Part shown: piece after piece, positions 47,824 to 56,143 of the stretch
Layout: every line of letters begins with the position of its first letter
Position numbering within the stretch: position 1 is the first letter of the stretch
Source of the DNA: Virgibacillus sp. NKC19-16
GTDB lineage: Bacteria; Bacillota; Bacilli; Bacillales; Amphibacillaceae
DNA length: 64,000 nt
Direction: 5' to 3'
Assembly (NCBI RefSeq): GCF_021560035.1
Contig: NZ_CP074373.1
Location: forward strand, 2,476,001 to 2,540,000
The notes under the pieces: model-generated
Seen by the model: the letters and a program-made list of their open reading frames with translations, nothing else
Told to the model about the DNA's origin: nothing
Database searches by the model: none
Program-made: the position numbers and the translations under genes

Positions 47824-48358
47824 GGCAATGGTATTTATTTAGCAATGCATCTTTCGACATGAACAAATAAACAGGATCTTGTTGACTCGTATTTGCTATA
47901 AAATGTATAGGTAGAAATGTAAATTTTTTATAGGTGCGATAATAGGTATTTTTAATGGGAAATAACTCAAATCCCAGCCTGTTCGCGCCTTTATATAATG
48001 AGGTAATACCAATAATCCCTTTTATCTTATCGTTTTTTTGATGGGTTTTCATGTAATTAGCCAAACTTGGAAGTGCATGTTTTACTCTATGATAAATAAA
48101 TACAGCCCGTTTCATATCACTATCAATCGCATACAGTTCTTTTAGAATTCTGACGTTATGCAAGTGTATTTTTAGCAGCATGTCATGTTTCTGAATAATG
48201 GTACCATCCTGAAGCACCACCTCATGCCCTTGATAACTTGTAAGTCTTACTCGAAATAAGGTATTACCTGCTTTATTTTCAGGCACATAATGTAGTCTTG
48301 TACATGAATAATAAATTGGATCAATCATGTCCCATACCCCTAATAGATAACTCCTCAT
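47816..48358 (-). CDS. YkoP-like protein
   Basis: This 180-residue protein is recognised as the YkoP-type domain by its conserved central region (RLTSYQGHEVVLQDGTIIQKHDMLLKIHLHN is the first half of the family core) and IIGITSLYKGANRLGFE. No membrane segment or catalytic motif is apparent. The same domain is found attached to some polysaccharide deacetylases. It is convergent with the YkoQ-like gene, overlapping by 8 nt at the stop codons, so the two cannot share one transcript. Function unknown. Confidence 0.78.
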   Translation of the reverse strand: MRSYLLGVWDMIDPIYYSCTRLHYVPENKAGNTLFRVRLTSYQGHEVVLQDGTIIQKHDMLLKIHLHNVRILKELYAIDSDMKRAVFIYHRVKHALPSLANYMKTHQKNDKIKGIIGITSLYKGANRLGFELFPIKNTYYRTYKKFTFLPIHFIANTSQQDPVYLFMSKDALLNKYHCPI

Positions 48359-48443
48359 CAGTTGCTTCCTCTCTGTTTATTAATCATTATTAGTTTGGTT
48401 AGCAAGGTGAAAAATATGAAAGGTATTTTTTAGAAGAACAAAC

Positions 48444-48481
48444 AAAAAAGACCTCCTACCATTCAATGAGTAGGCGGTCTT
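48444..48481 (-). terminator. Terminator of the nirK remnant
   Basis: On the minus strand AAGACCGCCTAC pairs with GTAGGAGGTCTT and is followed by TTTTTG. It has outlasted the truncation of its gene. Confidence 0.8.
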
Positions 48482-48486
48482 ATATG

Positions 48487-49062
48487 TTATTCAGTTAAGT
48501 TAATCACACGAATTGCCCCTTTGGATGCATGTTTAAATTGGTGTGTTACAAAAGGATACTCACCTGCTTCTTTTACAGTGAATTCAACAACAGCACCGCC
48601 GCTTGCCGGTAATCCAACAGTCTGCATTCCTTGTTGATGATTTGCCGGATTCCCATCAATATAGACATCATCAAACATTGATCCAATAACGTGGAAGGAG
48701 CTTACTTCATTCGGTCCTACATTATTAATATAAAACCGGACTTTGTCACCGGCTTCTGCTTCTAATGGTTCGTTTTGAACTGCTCCAAACGTCCCATTTG
48801 TATTTGGTTGACCTTCTTCAAGTCCTTTTGTAGAGAACACGATTTGAGAAGGTTCATTGTTCATCATATCGTCTAAATCATTATATTGATACCATTCGTT
48901 TTGGATAACTACATATTCTTGATCCACTTCATCATCTGTAGGATAGCCATCTTCCGGTTGTACGATAACCACACCATGCATACCATTTGCAATATGGGAC
49001 AACACTGGATCTGTTCCGCAGTGATACATGAATACACCAGGGCTTGATGCTGTATAAGAAAA
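48487..49062 (-). pseudogene. nirK: Copper nitrite reductase (NirK-like), N-terminally truncated
   Basis: About 190 codons encode the C-terminal half of a two-domain cupredoxin nitrite reductase or multicopper oxidase. The type 1 copper ligands remain in YHCGTDPVLSHIANGM (Cys, His, Met), and a second cupredoxin follows (SFHVIGSMFDDVYIDGN...GAVVEFTVKEAGEYPFVTHQF). The reading frame extends upstream through SYTASSPGVF and meets a TAG stop at the edge of the 21-bp array; the N-terminal cupredoxin with the first copper-binding His is missing. An internal ATG at 49029 has no proper ribosome site. It is most probably a dead gene fragment. Confidence 0.8.
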
Positions 49063-49070
49063 TGAGCTCT

Positions 49071-49175
49071 AATCGGGGGACGAACTACCTCGAGCGCGGG
49101 ACGAGACAACCTGAGCGCAGAACGACCTACCTCGTGCGAGGGATGAGGCGCCTTGAACGCGGAACGACTATATCC
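49071..49175. repeat. Tandem array of five 21-bp units (family 2)
   Basis: Units begin at 49071, 49092, 49113, 49134 and 49155, exactly 21 bp apart, with consensus GAGCGCGGGACGACCTACCTC. On the complement they start TCGTCCCG, similar to the TCTCCCG of the array at 38936. The array directly follows the breakpoint of the nirK remnant. A short plus-strand frame with RGT/ERR heptads is open through it but has no ribosome site or conserved domain. Confidence 0.83.
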
Positions 49176-49192
49176 AGTCGATCTCCCCAATC

Positions 49193-49225
49193 AAAAAAAA
49201 ACAGCAACGCCTTAAAACGTTGCTG
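49193..49225 (-). terminator. Terminator of minJ
   Basis: On the minus strand CAGCAACG pairs with CGTTGCTG, followed by nine Ts. Confidence 0.88.
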
Positions 49226-49236
49226 TCCTCTAATGA

Positions 49237-50421
49237 TCACCGTTTCCGATGGGGTTCAGTTGTAAAGATAATCCCTAACTCATGATGCTCCCCTTCATAT
49301 AAGACGCTTTGAACAAATCGGATTTCACCTGCGTCGTCCAGTAACCCCAGTTTAAACGATGTACCAGCCGCTTGCAGGGCCTGGTAAAATGCATCGACAC
49401 TGCTAATATTTACACCATTAACCTTTACAATCGTTTCACCTACAAATATATCAAGCCGCTCTGCAGGCGTTCCTGGCATTAATCCCAGTACTTTTAACCC
49501 ATTGTCCGTTCGATGGAAATATGCACTGCTTGTGCGGTCCTTCATGCGATGACGATAATTTATATATTCCTTGCCTAAAATTGCCATTAAAATTGCCACA
49601 AGTGATAAGCCGGATACAAAAATACTCGAAACAGCTAAAGCGATTATGATTAGACCTAAAAGCATAACCAATTTCGCCAGTTTCTTTGCTGCCTTTTGCG
49701 GAAGACTTCCTCTCACGGTATAGTCAAACCCAACTACAAATGGAACGAGCAAGATACTGAAAGACTCCTCACCTAGTGAAAAGTAAGGCCAAAATGGTGC
49801 GATTGGTGTAATCATTCCAGCAGGTACTAATGTGAAAAAAGGAATAATACTCAGCTTTTTCACATGATGCTGTCCAATCCATCCCCCTCGGCTTCCCTTA
49901 ACAAGCTCAGGGTATGTCTCATTTCTCTTTATTCTGCCAAGTAAAATAGCTTCAACGATTAAAAATAGCCCCAATAAAATGCTTAAGCCAGTAAAATTGG
50001 CAGATGAAAATAAATTCGTATCTATATATGTTTGATTTTCCAATATAAATGGTAAAAATAAAAGCAGTAAATATGTAACCCCTATCGTATAACTCGCAGA
50101 CAACATCGTAAATCTCAATGTCAAACTCAGCACGATCAATACAATACTTAACAACAGAATCGTTTCATAGGTAAACACAATTCCCGCAACTAATGTGATA
50201 ATTGAAACAGCGATACCCGCAATAATTGATGTCCCCCATGTATTCTTCCATTCTGAAAACACATCAAATACTTTCGATCCAAAATCCATTCGCTCCCTTT
50301 TAATCCGCCTATACCCTGCTAATACAATTAATAATAAAGACCAATATACCAACGGATTAAAAAAAAACATTCCAATCCCTTTTGCAAATTCGATTAACCA
50401 TTCTTCTATCATGCATATCAC
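49237..50421 (-). CDS. minJ: Cell division topological protein MinJ
   Basis: This 394-residue protein has about seven to eight membrane segments in its first 290 residues and a C-terminal PDZ domain (GLKVLGLMPGTPAERLDIFVGETIVKVNGVNI). The cytoplasmic loop GYRRIKRERMDFGSKVFDVF resembles MinJ, which links DivIVA at the pole with MinD. The ctpB-minJ order matches B. subtilis, supporting the call. A generic PDZ membrane protein is the alternative. It has its own terminator and follows ctpB by about 115 bp. Confidence 0.85.
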   Translation of the reverse strand: MICMIEEWLIEFAKGIGMFFFNPLVYWSLLLIVLAGYRRIKRERMDFGSKVFDVFSEWKNTWGTSIIAGIAVSIITLVAGIVFTYETILLLSIVLIVLSLTLRFTMLSASYTIGVTYLLLLFLPFILENQTYIDTNLFSSANFTGLSILLGLFLIVEAILLGRIKRNETYPELVKGSRGGWIGQHHVKKLSIIPFFTLVPAGMITPIAPFWPYFSLGEESFSILLVPFVVGFDYTVRGSLPQKAAKKLAKLVMLLGLIIIALAVSSIFVSGLSLVAILMAILGKEYINYRHRMKDRTSSAYFHRTDNGLKVLGLMPGTPAERLDIFVGETIVKVNGVNISSVDAFYQALQAAGTSFKLGLLDDAGEIRFVQSVLYEGEHHELGIIFTTEPHRKR

Positions 50422-50504
50422 CTTCCAGCAAAAACCTTATCTATATGTATTCGATATTTGTCGAATTATCTCCTGCTTGATTTACCGGAAATTATGTTAC
50501 TGAT

Positions 50505-50531
50505 AAAAAATCCGCGGGTAGCTCCCGCGGA
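50505..50531 (-). terminator. Terminator of ctpB
   Basis: On the minus strand TCCGCGGG pairs with CCCGCGGA around a 5-nt loop, followed by TTTTTTA. Confidence 0.85.
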
Positions 50532-50536
50532 TCTAC

Positions 50537-52000
50537 TTATTGATATAGTTCGTTTAATGCCTCTTCCATCTGCTGGTCGTCCTCACCGTTGCGGATATTT
50601 TCTACAACATTTGTTTCAATCATCCCAGCAGTTTCTTCGTCAACTTCTCCTGTAGCATCCAGGTCATTGTTCGTCTGAAATTCCGTCACAGCTGCCTCTG
50701 TTTCTTCACTGAAATAGCCATCGGTGCGTCCGGTATCATAGCCTAAACCTGTTAGCATCACTTGAATATTCTCGATTTTTTCATCTGTTTGATCATAGGT
50801 TAAAGGCTCTTCGATTTGAACTGGATTTGTGTAAAAGTAATCAGGCTGGGAAACTTCGATCGTCGGCTCCACGCCTGTTTCATTAATCCATTCCCCATTC
50901 GGAGAAAGCCATTTATTCGTTGTTAGCTTAATGGAACTTCCATCACCCATCGGTACAGCTTGCTGAACTGTTCCTTTTCCAAAGCTCGGTTGCCCAACGA
51001 CATCATGACCCATTTCTTTCAGAGCAACCGCAAGAATTTCAGATGCAGAGGCACTACCTTCATCAATGACAACACTTATTGGATATTCCTTTGTCTCCTC
51101 CAATTGAGAATAATATGGGGTTACCTCACCTTCATTATCCTCTATTTGCAGATATGGTGTATCTTCAGGAACAAACAACGACAGCATCTCTTCTACCACA
51201 TTAAGGAGGCCACCAGGATTTCCGCGTACATCAATAACTAAACCTTCAATCCCCTCATTTTCCAACATTTCTAGTTGCTCTTTAAATTCTGTGGCGGTAT
51301 TCTCAGAGAAATTAGTGACTTCCAAAATTCCCGTCTCTTTTCCATCGATTGTTTCTATAGAATTATAAACTGTTTCAACTGGAATCTCATCACGAACAAG
51401 CGTCACTTCAAAGGGGTCTGATCCTGATCGCTGAATTTCCAATACAACCTCCGACCCTTTTTCCCCGCGTATTTGGGCAACTGCTTCATTTAAATTCAAC
51501 CCTTCCAAACTTTCACCATCAACCGATAAAACTTGGTCATTTGGGCGCAGGCCAGCTTCTTCGGCAGGTGAATCCTTTATTGGAGATACGATGGTTACAA
51601 TATCATTTACCATGCTTACTTCAGCGCCAATTCCCTCAAAAGATGATTCAATCTGTTCATTGAATTGCCCCATCGTTTCGACATCCATATACGAGCTGTG
51701 TGGGTCTTCAAGGGTAGAGAGCATGCCCTGAATAGCACCTTCAACTAACTGCTGATCTTCCACATCTTCTATATAATTTTGTTGAATTAAATTAAAGGCT
51801 TGCCCAACTTTCTGTATATCCTCAGGTTCGCCTCCTTCAGTCTCTCCACCAGCTGCGCCTTGTAGTGCTTCAACAAGTTCCCCCTGGTCTGATTCCGTGT
51901 CATTTGATTGTGCAATATTCACACCTGCATATGCGCCACCAAAGCCAAGTACGAGTGCAGCAAGCAAAATAATGATTATATGTGATTTTTTCAAATTCAT
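50537..52000 (-). CDS. ctpB: C-terminal processing protease CtpB
   Basis: This 487-residue S41 peptidase has an N-terminal membrane anchor (about residues 8-27), a PDZ domain near 120-185, the catalytic Ser in EGSASASE (near 316-318) and Lys in GKGTVQ (342), and a C-terminal peptidoglycan-binding domain (GLGYDTGRTDGYF...). In B. subtilis CtpB cleaves SpoIVFA to signal sigma-K activation in the spore mother cell. The stretch after the anchor (residues 31-60) is acidic. It is followed by minJ. Confidence 0.9.
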   Translation of the reverse strand: MNLKKSHIIIILLAALVLGFGGAYAGVNIAQSNDTESDQGELVEALQGAAGGETEGGEPEDIQKVGQAFNLIQQNYIEDVEDQQLVEGAIQGMLSTLEDPHSSYMDVETMGQFNEQIESSFEGIGAEVSMVNDIVTIVSPIKDSPAEEAGLRPNDQVLSVDGESLEGLNLNEAVAQIRGEKGSEVVLEIQRSGSDPFEVTLVRDEIPVETVYNSIETIDGKETGILEVTNFSENTATEFKEQLEMLENEGIEGLVIDVRGNPGGLLNVVEEMLSLFVPEDTPYLQIEDNEGEVTPYYSQLEETKEYPISVVIDEGSASASEILAVALKEMGHDVVGQPSFGKGTVQQAVPMGDGSSIKLTTNKWLSPNGEWINETGVEPTIEVSQPDYFYTNPVQIEEPLTYDQTDEKIENIQVMLTGLGYDTGRTDGYFSEETEAAVTEFQTNNDLDATGEVDEETAGMIETNVVENIRNGEDDQQMEEALNELYQ

Positions 52001-52115
52001 TTTCCCACCTCTTATAACTTTGAAGTCATCGTATAAAAAAGCATATCATGATCTCTCCTTCATGACTATGGTTTTGACCTTTATTTTATGTGATTACTTC
52101 TTTTTTACTATTATA

Positions 52116-52150
52116 AAAAGGCATCACACCGTAATGGTAGATGCCTTTTT
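52116..52150. terminator. Terminator of the M23 hydrolase gene
   Basis: AAAAAGGCATC pairs with GATGCCTTTTT, giving a T-run on both strands; it lies just after the minus-strand stop codon at 52160. Confidence 0.85.
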
Positions 52151-52159
52151 ATTTTTTAA

Positions 52160-53605
52160 CTATTTCATAAGAGGTAGTGGGTCAATCGCGTTGCCATAAC
52201 CACCTTTATGTATTTCAAAATGCAAGTGTGGTCCAGTCGAAGCACCTGTGTTACCCGTTGCTCCAATTGTTTGTCCTTCACTGACTGTCTGTCCAGAAGA
52301 TACAGAAATACTACTCAAATGTCCATAAACGGTTGTATAAGTTTGCCCATCAATTGAATGGGAGATCGTAATTGCGTTTCCAAGGCCACCCATGCTTCCA
52401 GCTGTTGATACAACACCATCAGCTGCTGCTCTTAGGGTCGTGCCTGTAGAGGTCCCTAGATCAATGCCGTTATGCATCTTCGCACCACCATATACAGGAT
52501 GGGAATCCCTCATCCCAAACGTATCCGTTAAAGGGCCTGATGCAGGCATACTAAATTTACCACTTGAACTTGTTGTAACTTCATTACCACCGGAATTTGA
52601 CCCGGAATCTGAGCCTGAATCTGAAGCTGAACTAGAATTTGAACTTGAACCAGAATTACTATCTGAACTGGATTCTTCTTCTGCTGCTTTCTCTTGTTCA
52701 GCCTGAGCTACTCTTTCTCGTTCTCTTTCCCGCTCTCTTTCTAATTGTTCCTGTTCCAAATCACTTTTCTTATTTTGCGCTAATTCGATTGCTTTTTTAT
52801 TAGCTTCTTCTTCAGCACGTAATATTTCCTGTTCTTCTTCCTTGGTGAGCATTTCTTCTTCCAAGTCACCATACTCTTCTTCAAGCTCTGCCATCATTGT
52901 TTTCCGTTCGTCCAGTTGGTCATCCAATTGGCTCTTTAATGCGACAAGCTCTTCCTTTTGGCTTTCCAATGCGACCTTTTTATCTTCTACTTCTACCTTG
53001 CTATCTTCAACTTCCTGTTTACTCTCTTCCAAAGCCTTCTTATCTGCATTATGTGCTTCCATAATCGATTTATCCTGATCCATAATGGTATTTACTGCTG
53101 AAGATCTGTTAATAAAATCGCCAAAGCTTTGGGAGCCTAAAATAACTTCAAGGTACTTCATGCCACCACCATTTTGCTGAAGTGAAACGAGGCGGTTTTT
53201 CAATAATTTTTCCCGCTCTTCTATACGATCTTCTAAGACAACAATCTCTTCTTTTAATTCTTCAATTCGATTGTTTAGATCTTCAATCTCCTGATTTGTC
53301 TCATCAATCTCAGTTTCTTTTGTTTGGATATCATTTTGTGTATTCGTTAGTTTCTCATCAATCGTATTGATTTCCTGGTTAACCGTATTTTGTTGGTTTT
53401 CGTTTTCATTCATTTCTTCTTCTGTTTTTTCCTTGTCGCTTTCTACATTGCCTCTTTCACTTTCAAGATCACTTTGCTCTTCCTCCAGCTCGTTTACTTT
53501 TTTCTCTAATTCGTCAATTGATTCCGCAGATACGTTGTCTACATTCACGAAACCTATTGTAGTAGCTAATACAGCGGCAAAAGTACCTAAATAGACTTTC
53601 TTCAT
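52160..53605 (-). CDS. Secreted coiled-coil M23 peptidoglycan hydrolase
   Basis: This EnvC/PcsB/CwlO-like protein has 481 residues. It has a signal peptide (about 1-26, ending NVSAES), a very long coiled coil (about 30-290, rich in Glu, Lys and Gln), a Ser/Gly/Asp linker (300-345) and an M23 (LytM-type) domain at the C-terminus with zinc ligands in HNGIDLG and HLHFE. A longer frame opens at 53761, but the ATG at 53605 with an AAAGGGGA site gives a proper signal peptide. It lies directly downstream of ftsX, so FtsEX probably activates it. Confidence 0.88.
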   Translation of the reverse strand: MKKVYLGTFAAVLATTIGFVNVDNVSAESIDELEKKVNELEEEQSDLESERGNVESDKEKTEEEMNENENQQNTVNQEINTIDEKLTNTQNDIQTKETEIDETNQEIEDLNNRIEELKEEIVVLEDRIEEREKLLKNRLVSLQQNGGGMKYLEVILGSQSFGDFINRSSAVNTIMDQDKSIMEAHNADKKALEESKQEVEDSKVEVEDKKVALESQKEELVALKSQLDDQLDERKTMMAELEEEYGDLEEEMLTKEEEQEILRAEEEANKKAIELAQNKKSDLEQEQLERERERERERVAQAEQEKAAEEESSSDSNSGSSSNSSSASDSGSDSGSNSGGNEVTTSSSGKFSMPASGPLTDTFGMRDSHPVYGGAKMHNGIDLGTSTGTTLRAAADGVVSTAGSMGGLGNAITISHSIDGQTYTTVYGHLSSISVSSGQTVSEGQTIGATGNTGASTGPHLHFEIHKGGYGNAIDPLPLMK

Positions 53606-53670
53606 TCTCGTTTCCCCTTTCCTTTCTGCATCAAATTCGACTTCTTCTACGTTGTTGGATAAATTCCTCC

Positions 53671-54564
53671 TTATACTTTCAGGAATTTCCGTACACTCAT
53701 CACACTTCCCCAAACACCGATGGTTGCACCAATTGCCAATATAATGAGCGAAAGTTGCCATGCAAATGGATAAAATGGTAAGAATTCCACAAATCCGTAA
53801 CTAATTTGCCCGCTAACATTAGCATCCAGGTAATAGTATCCTGTAAGAATTGCAGCGATTGGAATAATTGAACCTAATACCCCCAATAGCAATCCTTCGA
53901 CAAAAAATGGCCATCTAATAAATCCATTTGTTGCACCAACCAGTTTTTGAATACCTATTTCGGTACTGCGAGCCATGATGGTTATTTTTATGGTGTTGGA
54001 AATCAGGAAAATCGCTGTAAATACAAGGCCAAGTATTAAAGCTAATCCAATCGTCCTGGCGTATTGATTAAACTCGAACAATCGCTGAACAACATCTTGT
54101 CCGTATTCTACTTCCTGAACACCTTCGAGCTGTGTAATTTCTTCAGCTATTCGCATCGTTTCATCCGGATTTATCGCGTTTACAACGTAGGCATGGTTTA
54201 ATGGGTTGTCCTGCTCAAATAACTGCCATGACTGTCCCTCTTCGCCCATACTATCTACTAGCTGCTGTAATTGTTCATCCTGGGATGAAAAGACAACGGA
54301 ATCTACTCCATTAATTTCTTCAATCTCATCACCTAAAGTGGTTATTTCTTCCTCGTTTGTTGTTGGGTCAATGAACGCACTTATTTCTACATCATCTTCA
54401 ATATTGTCCGCCATGTGATTTAAGTTGAGCACTAATGCAAGGAATACGCCTACCAAAATCAATGTTGTTGTTACTGCTCCAATAGAAGCTACCGTCATCC
54501 AACCATTACGGCCAATATTTTTAACCCCTTCTCGTAAATGGCGCCTTATCGTTCTAAACTTCAT
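53671..54564 (-). CDS. ftsX: Cell division ABC transporter permease-like protein FtsX
   Basis: FtsX has 297 residues with four membrane segments: one near residues 25-45 and three in the C-terminal half around 170-290. The extracellular loop between the first and second segments is where it would contact the coiled-coil hydrolase encoded next. The frame is open from 54597, but ATG 54564 has an AAGGTGG site and matches family starts. It overlaps ftsE by 11 nt. Confidence 0.94.
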   Translation of the reverse strand: MKFRTIRRHLREGVKNIGRNGWMTVASIGAVTTTLILVGVFLALVLNLNHMADNIEDDVEISAFIDPTTNEEEITTLGDEIEEINGVDSVVFSSQDEQLQQLVDSMGEEGQSWQLFEQDNPLNHAYVVNAINPDETMRIAEEITQLEGVQEVEYGQDVVQRLFEFNQYARTIGLALILGLVFTAIFLISNTIKITIMARSTEIGIQKLVGATNGFIRWPFFVEGLLLGVLGSIIPIAAILTGYYYLDANVSGQISYGFVEFLPFYPFAWQLSLIILAIGATIGVWGSVMSVRKFLKV

Positions 54565-55240
54565 AGCCGTATCCACCTTGCTCTTCATCTCGAACAATTA
54601 GGCCGTCTTCAATCGCAATAACACGATGCCTATTCTTGTTTACGATTTCCCTGCTATGAGTTGCCATGATAACAGTTGTACCTCTTGTGTTAATTTCTTC
54701 AAATGTTTTCATGATATCCCATGAGGTATCAGGATCCAGATTACCTGTAGGCTCATCTGCAATTACTATTTTGGGGTTATTTACAATGGCACGTGCAATC
54801 GATACTCGCTGTTGTTCACCCCCGGATAATTCATCAGGAATAAATCGGGCTTTGTTTTTCAATCCCACTAGTTCAAGTACATCCATTACACGTTTACGGA
54901 TGCTTCGGGGCGATTCTTCAATAACTTCTAAAGCAAATGCAATATTTTCATAGACTGATAGTTTTGGTAGTAGTTTGAAATCCTGGAAAATAACTCCAAC
55001 GTCTCTGCGTAAATAAGGAATCCGTCGTCTTTTGAGCTTACTTAGATCAATTTCATTAACAACAATGGAGCCATCTGTAGGTTTTACTTCTCTATAGATT
55101 AATCTTATAAATGTAGACTTCCCGGCACCACTTTGGCCGACAAGATACACAAATTCGCCCTGCTTTATATCAACATTAATGCCATGTAGAGCACTAACCC
55201 CATTGGCATATGTTTTATATACATCTTTCATTAATATCAT
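54554..55240 (-). CDS. ftsE: Cell division ATP-binding protein FtsE
   Basis: This 228-residue ATPase has Walker A (GQSGAGKST), signature LSGGEQQRVSIARAI and Walker B (IVIADEPTGNLD). With FtsX it turns ATP hydrolysis into activation of an extracellular hydrolase. It is the first gene of ftsE-ftsX-M23 and has a leader of about 130 nt after an extended -10 box. Confidence 0.96.
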   Translation of the reverse strand: MILMKDVYKTYANGVSALHGINVDIKQGEFVYLVGQSGAGKSTFIRLIYREVKPTDGSIVVNEIDLSKLKRRRIPYLRRDVGVIFQDFKLLPKLSVYENIAFALEVIEESPRSIRKRVMDVLELVGLKNKARFIPDELSGGEQQRVSIARAIVNNPKIVIADEPTGNLDPDTSWDIMKTFEEINTRGTTVIMATHSREIVNKNRHRVIAIEDGLIVRDEEQGGYGYEV

Positions 55241-55374
55241 ATATAAATATCACCTTTTTGTTTATCGTTGTTCATAAATGTCTATCTCGACAGTCTTACC
55301 ACAAATTTACAAAATGAACACGTTTATTAATTTCTTATGTAGTCGAGAATGTACGGTTTCATAATTACTTATAC

Positions 55375-55383
55375 AGTATAACA
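55375..55383 (-). promoter_or_regulatory. Extended -10 promoter of ftsEX
   Basis: On the minus strand TGTTATACT gives an extended -10 box, about 135 nt before ftsE. No good -35 was found at 17 bp. Confidence 0.55.
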
Positions 55384-55492
55384 TTTTTCTACACGATTTT
55401 TAGACACAATTATATTACATTTGTGTTGCAAAAAGAGTTGATTTTGTAATAAAAGAGAGAAGTTTGTTCTTTTTTGGGGGCTATTAGAAAAG

Positions 55493-55578
55493 TTAGCAAT
55501 CCATCAAGTCTTTAGATGAATTGCTAAAACATTAAAAAAAGCCCGGCTTACTTGGAAAAAATCCATTAAGCCAGACTT
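55493..55578 (-). terminator. Tandem terminators downstream of cccB
   Basis: The first hairpin (55534-55578) pairs AAGTCTGGCTTA with TAAGCCGGGCTT and is followed by seven Ts. The second (55493-55527) pairs TTAGCAATTCATC with GATGGATTGCTAA, followed by CTTTTCT. The rest of the ftsE-cccB gap shows only the ftsE promoter. Confidence 0.75.
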
Positions 55579-55594
55579 TGTTAAATTCATGGTG

Positions 55595-55972
55595 TTATTC
55601 CATTCCTGCTAACCAGTTTGAAAGTGTATCAAGATCTTCTCCGGATACATCTTGTGGTGGCATGGAACCTTGACCATTTTGAATAATATCAGCAATTTCA
55701 TCTGCTGAATAGTCAGCACCAACTGAAGTTAAGTCTGGACCTTGACCCCCTGATAGGTCTGCACCATGACAAGACATACAGTTGCTTTCATAAATTCCTT
55801 CAGCCGCAGCAGTATCTACAGAGCCGCTACCGTCAGAAGATTCCTCGGTACCAGTGTCTCCACCGTCGCCGCCATTTCCGCCATCGTCAGTGCCACCATC
55901 ATCTCCGCCACCACCACATGCCGTGAGCACGAGTGCTGTACTAAATAAAAGTGTGAGTAACCATTTCTTCAT
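55595..55972 (-). CDS. cccB: Cytochrome c-551 lipoprotein CccB
   Basis: This small exported cytochrome has 125 residues. It has a lipobox LTAC (17-19 region), a Gly/Asp-rich linker (GGGGDDGGTDDGGNGGD and on) and one class I heme c site CMSCHG, with the sixth-ligand Met likely in GSMPPQ. It shuttles electrons on the outer face of the membrane. The position next to prfB matches B. subtilis. The strongly acidic linker fits a halotolerant host. Confidence 0.92.
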   Translation of the reverse strand: MKKWLLTLLFSTALVLTACGGGGDDGGTDDGGNGGDGGDTGTEESSDGSGSVDTAAAEGIYESNCMSCHGADLSGGQGPDLTSVGADYSADEIADIIQNGQGSMPPQDVSGEDLDTLSNWLAGME

Positions 55973-56143
55973 ACATAAACCCCCTTATATTTTGGTGTAA
56001 AGGCTATCAAGAATAGTATACCCCGTTTTTTCATTTTTTTATACCTTCTATAAGACATACTTTAACTGACATTTGAAAGGAAATGCAGTTGGCTCAACGC
56101 TTTTGGTAATTTGTGTCAATTTGATTACTTTTTTGCACGCTAA

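Noticed and set aside
49044-49265. Open plus-strand frame through the 21-bp array
   Set aside because: It is open because the unit length is a multiple of three; there is no ribosome site, and the sequence is a heptad of Arg/Glu/Thr with no domain.
52160-53761. Longer start of the M23 hydrolase with a Cys-rich N-terminus
   Set aside because: The upstream codons overlap the end of ftsX and lack a ribosome site; the internal ATG at 53605 has both a site and a signal peptide.
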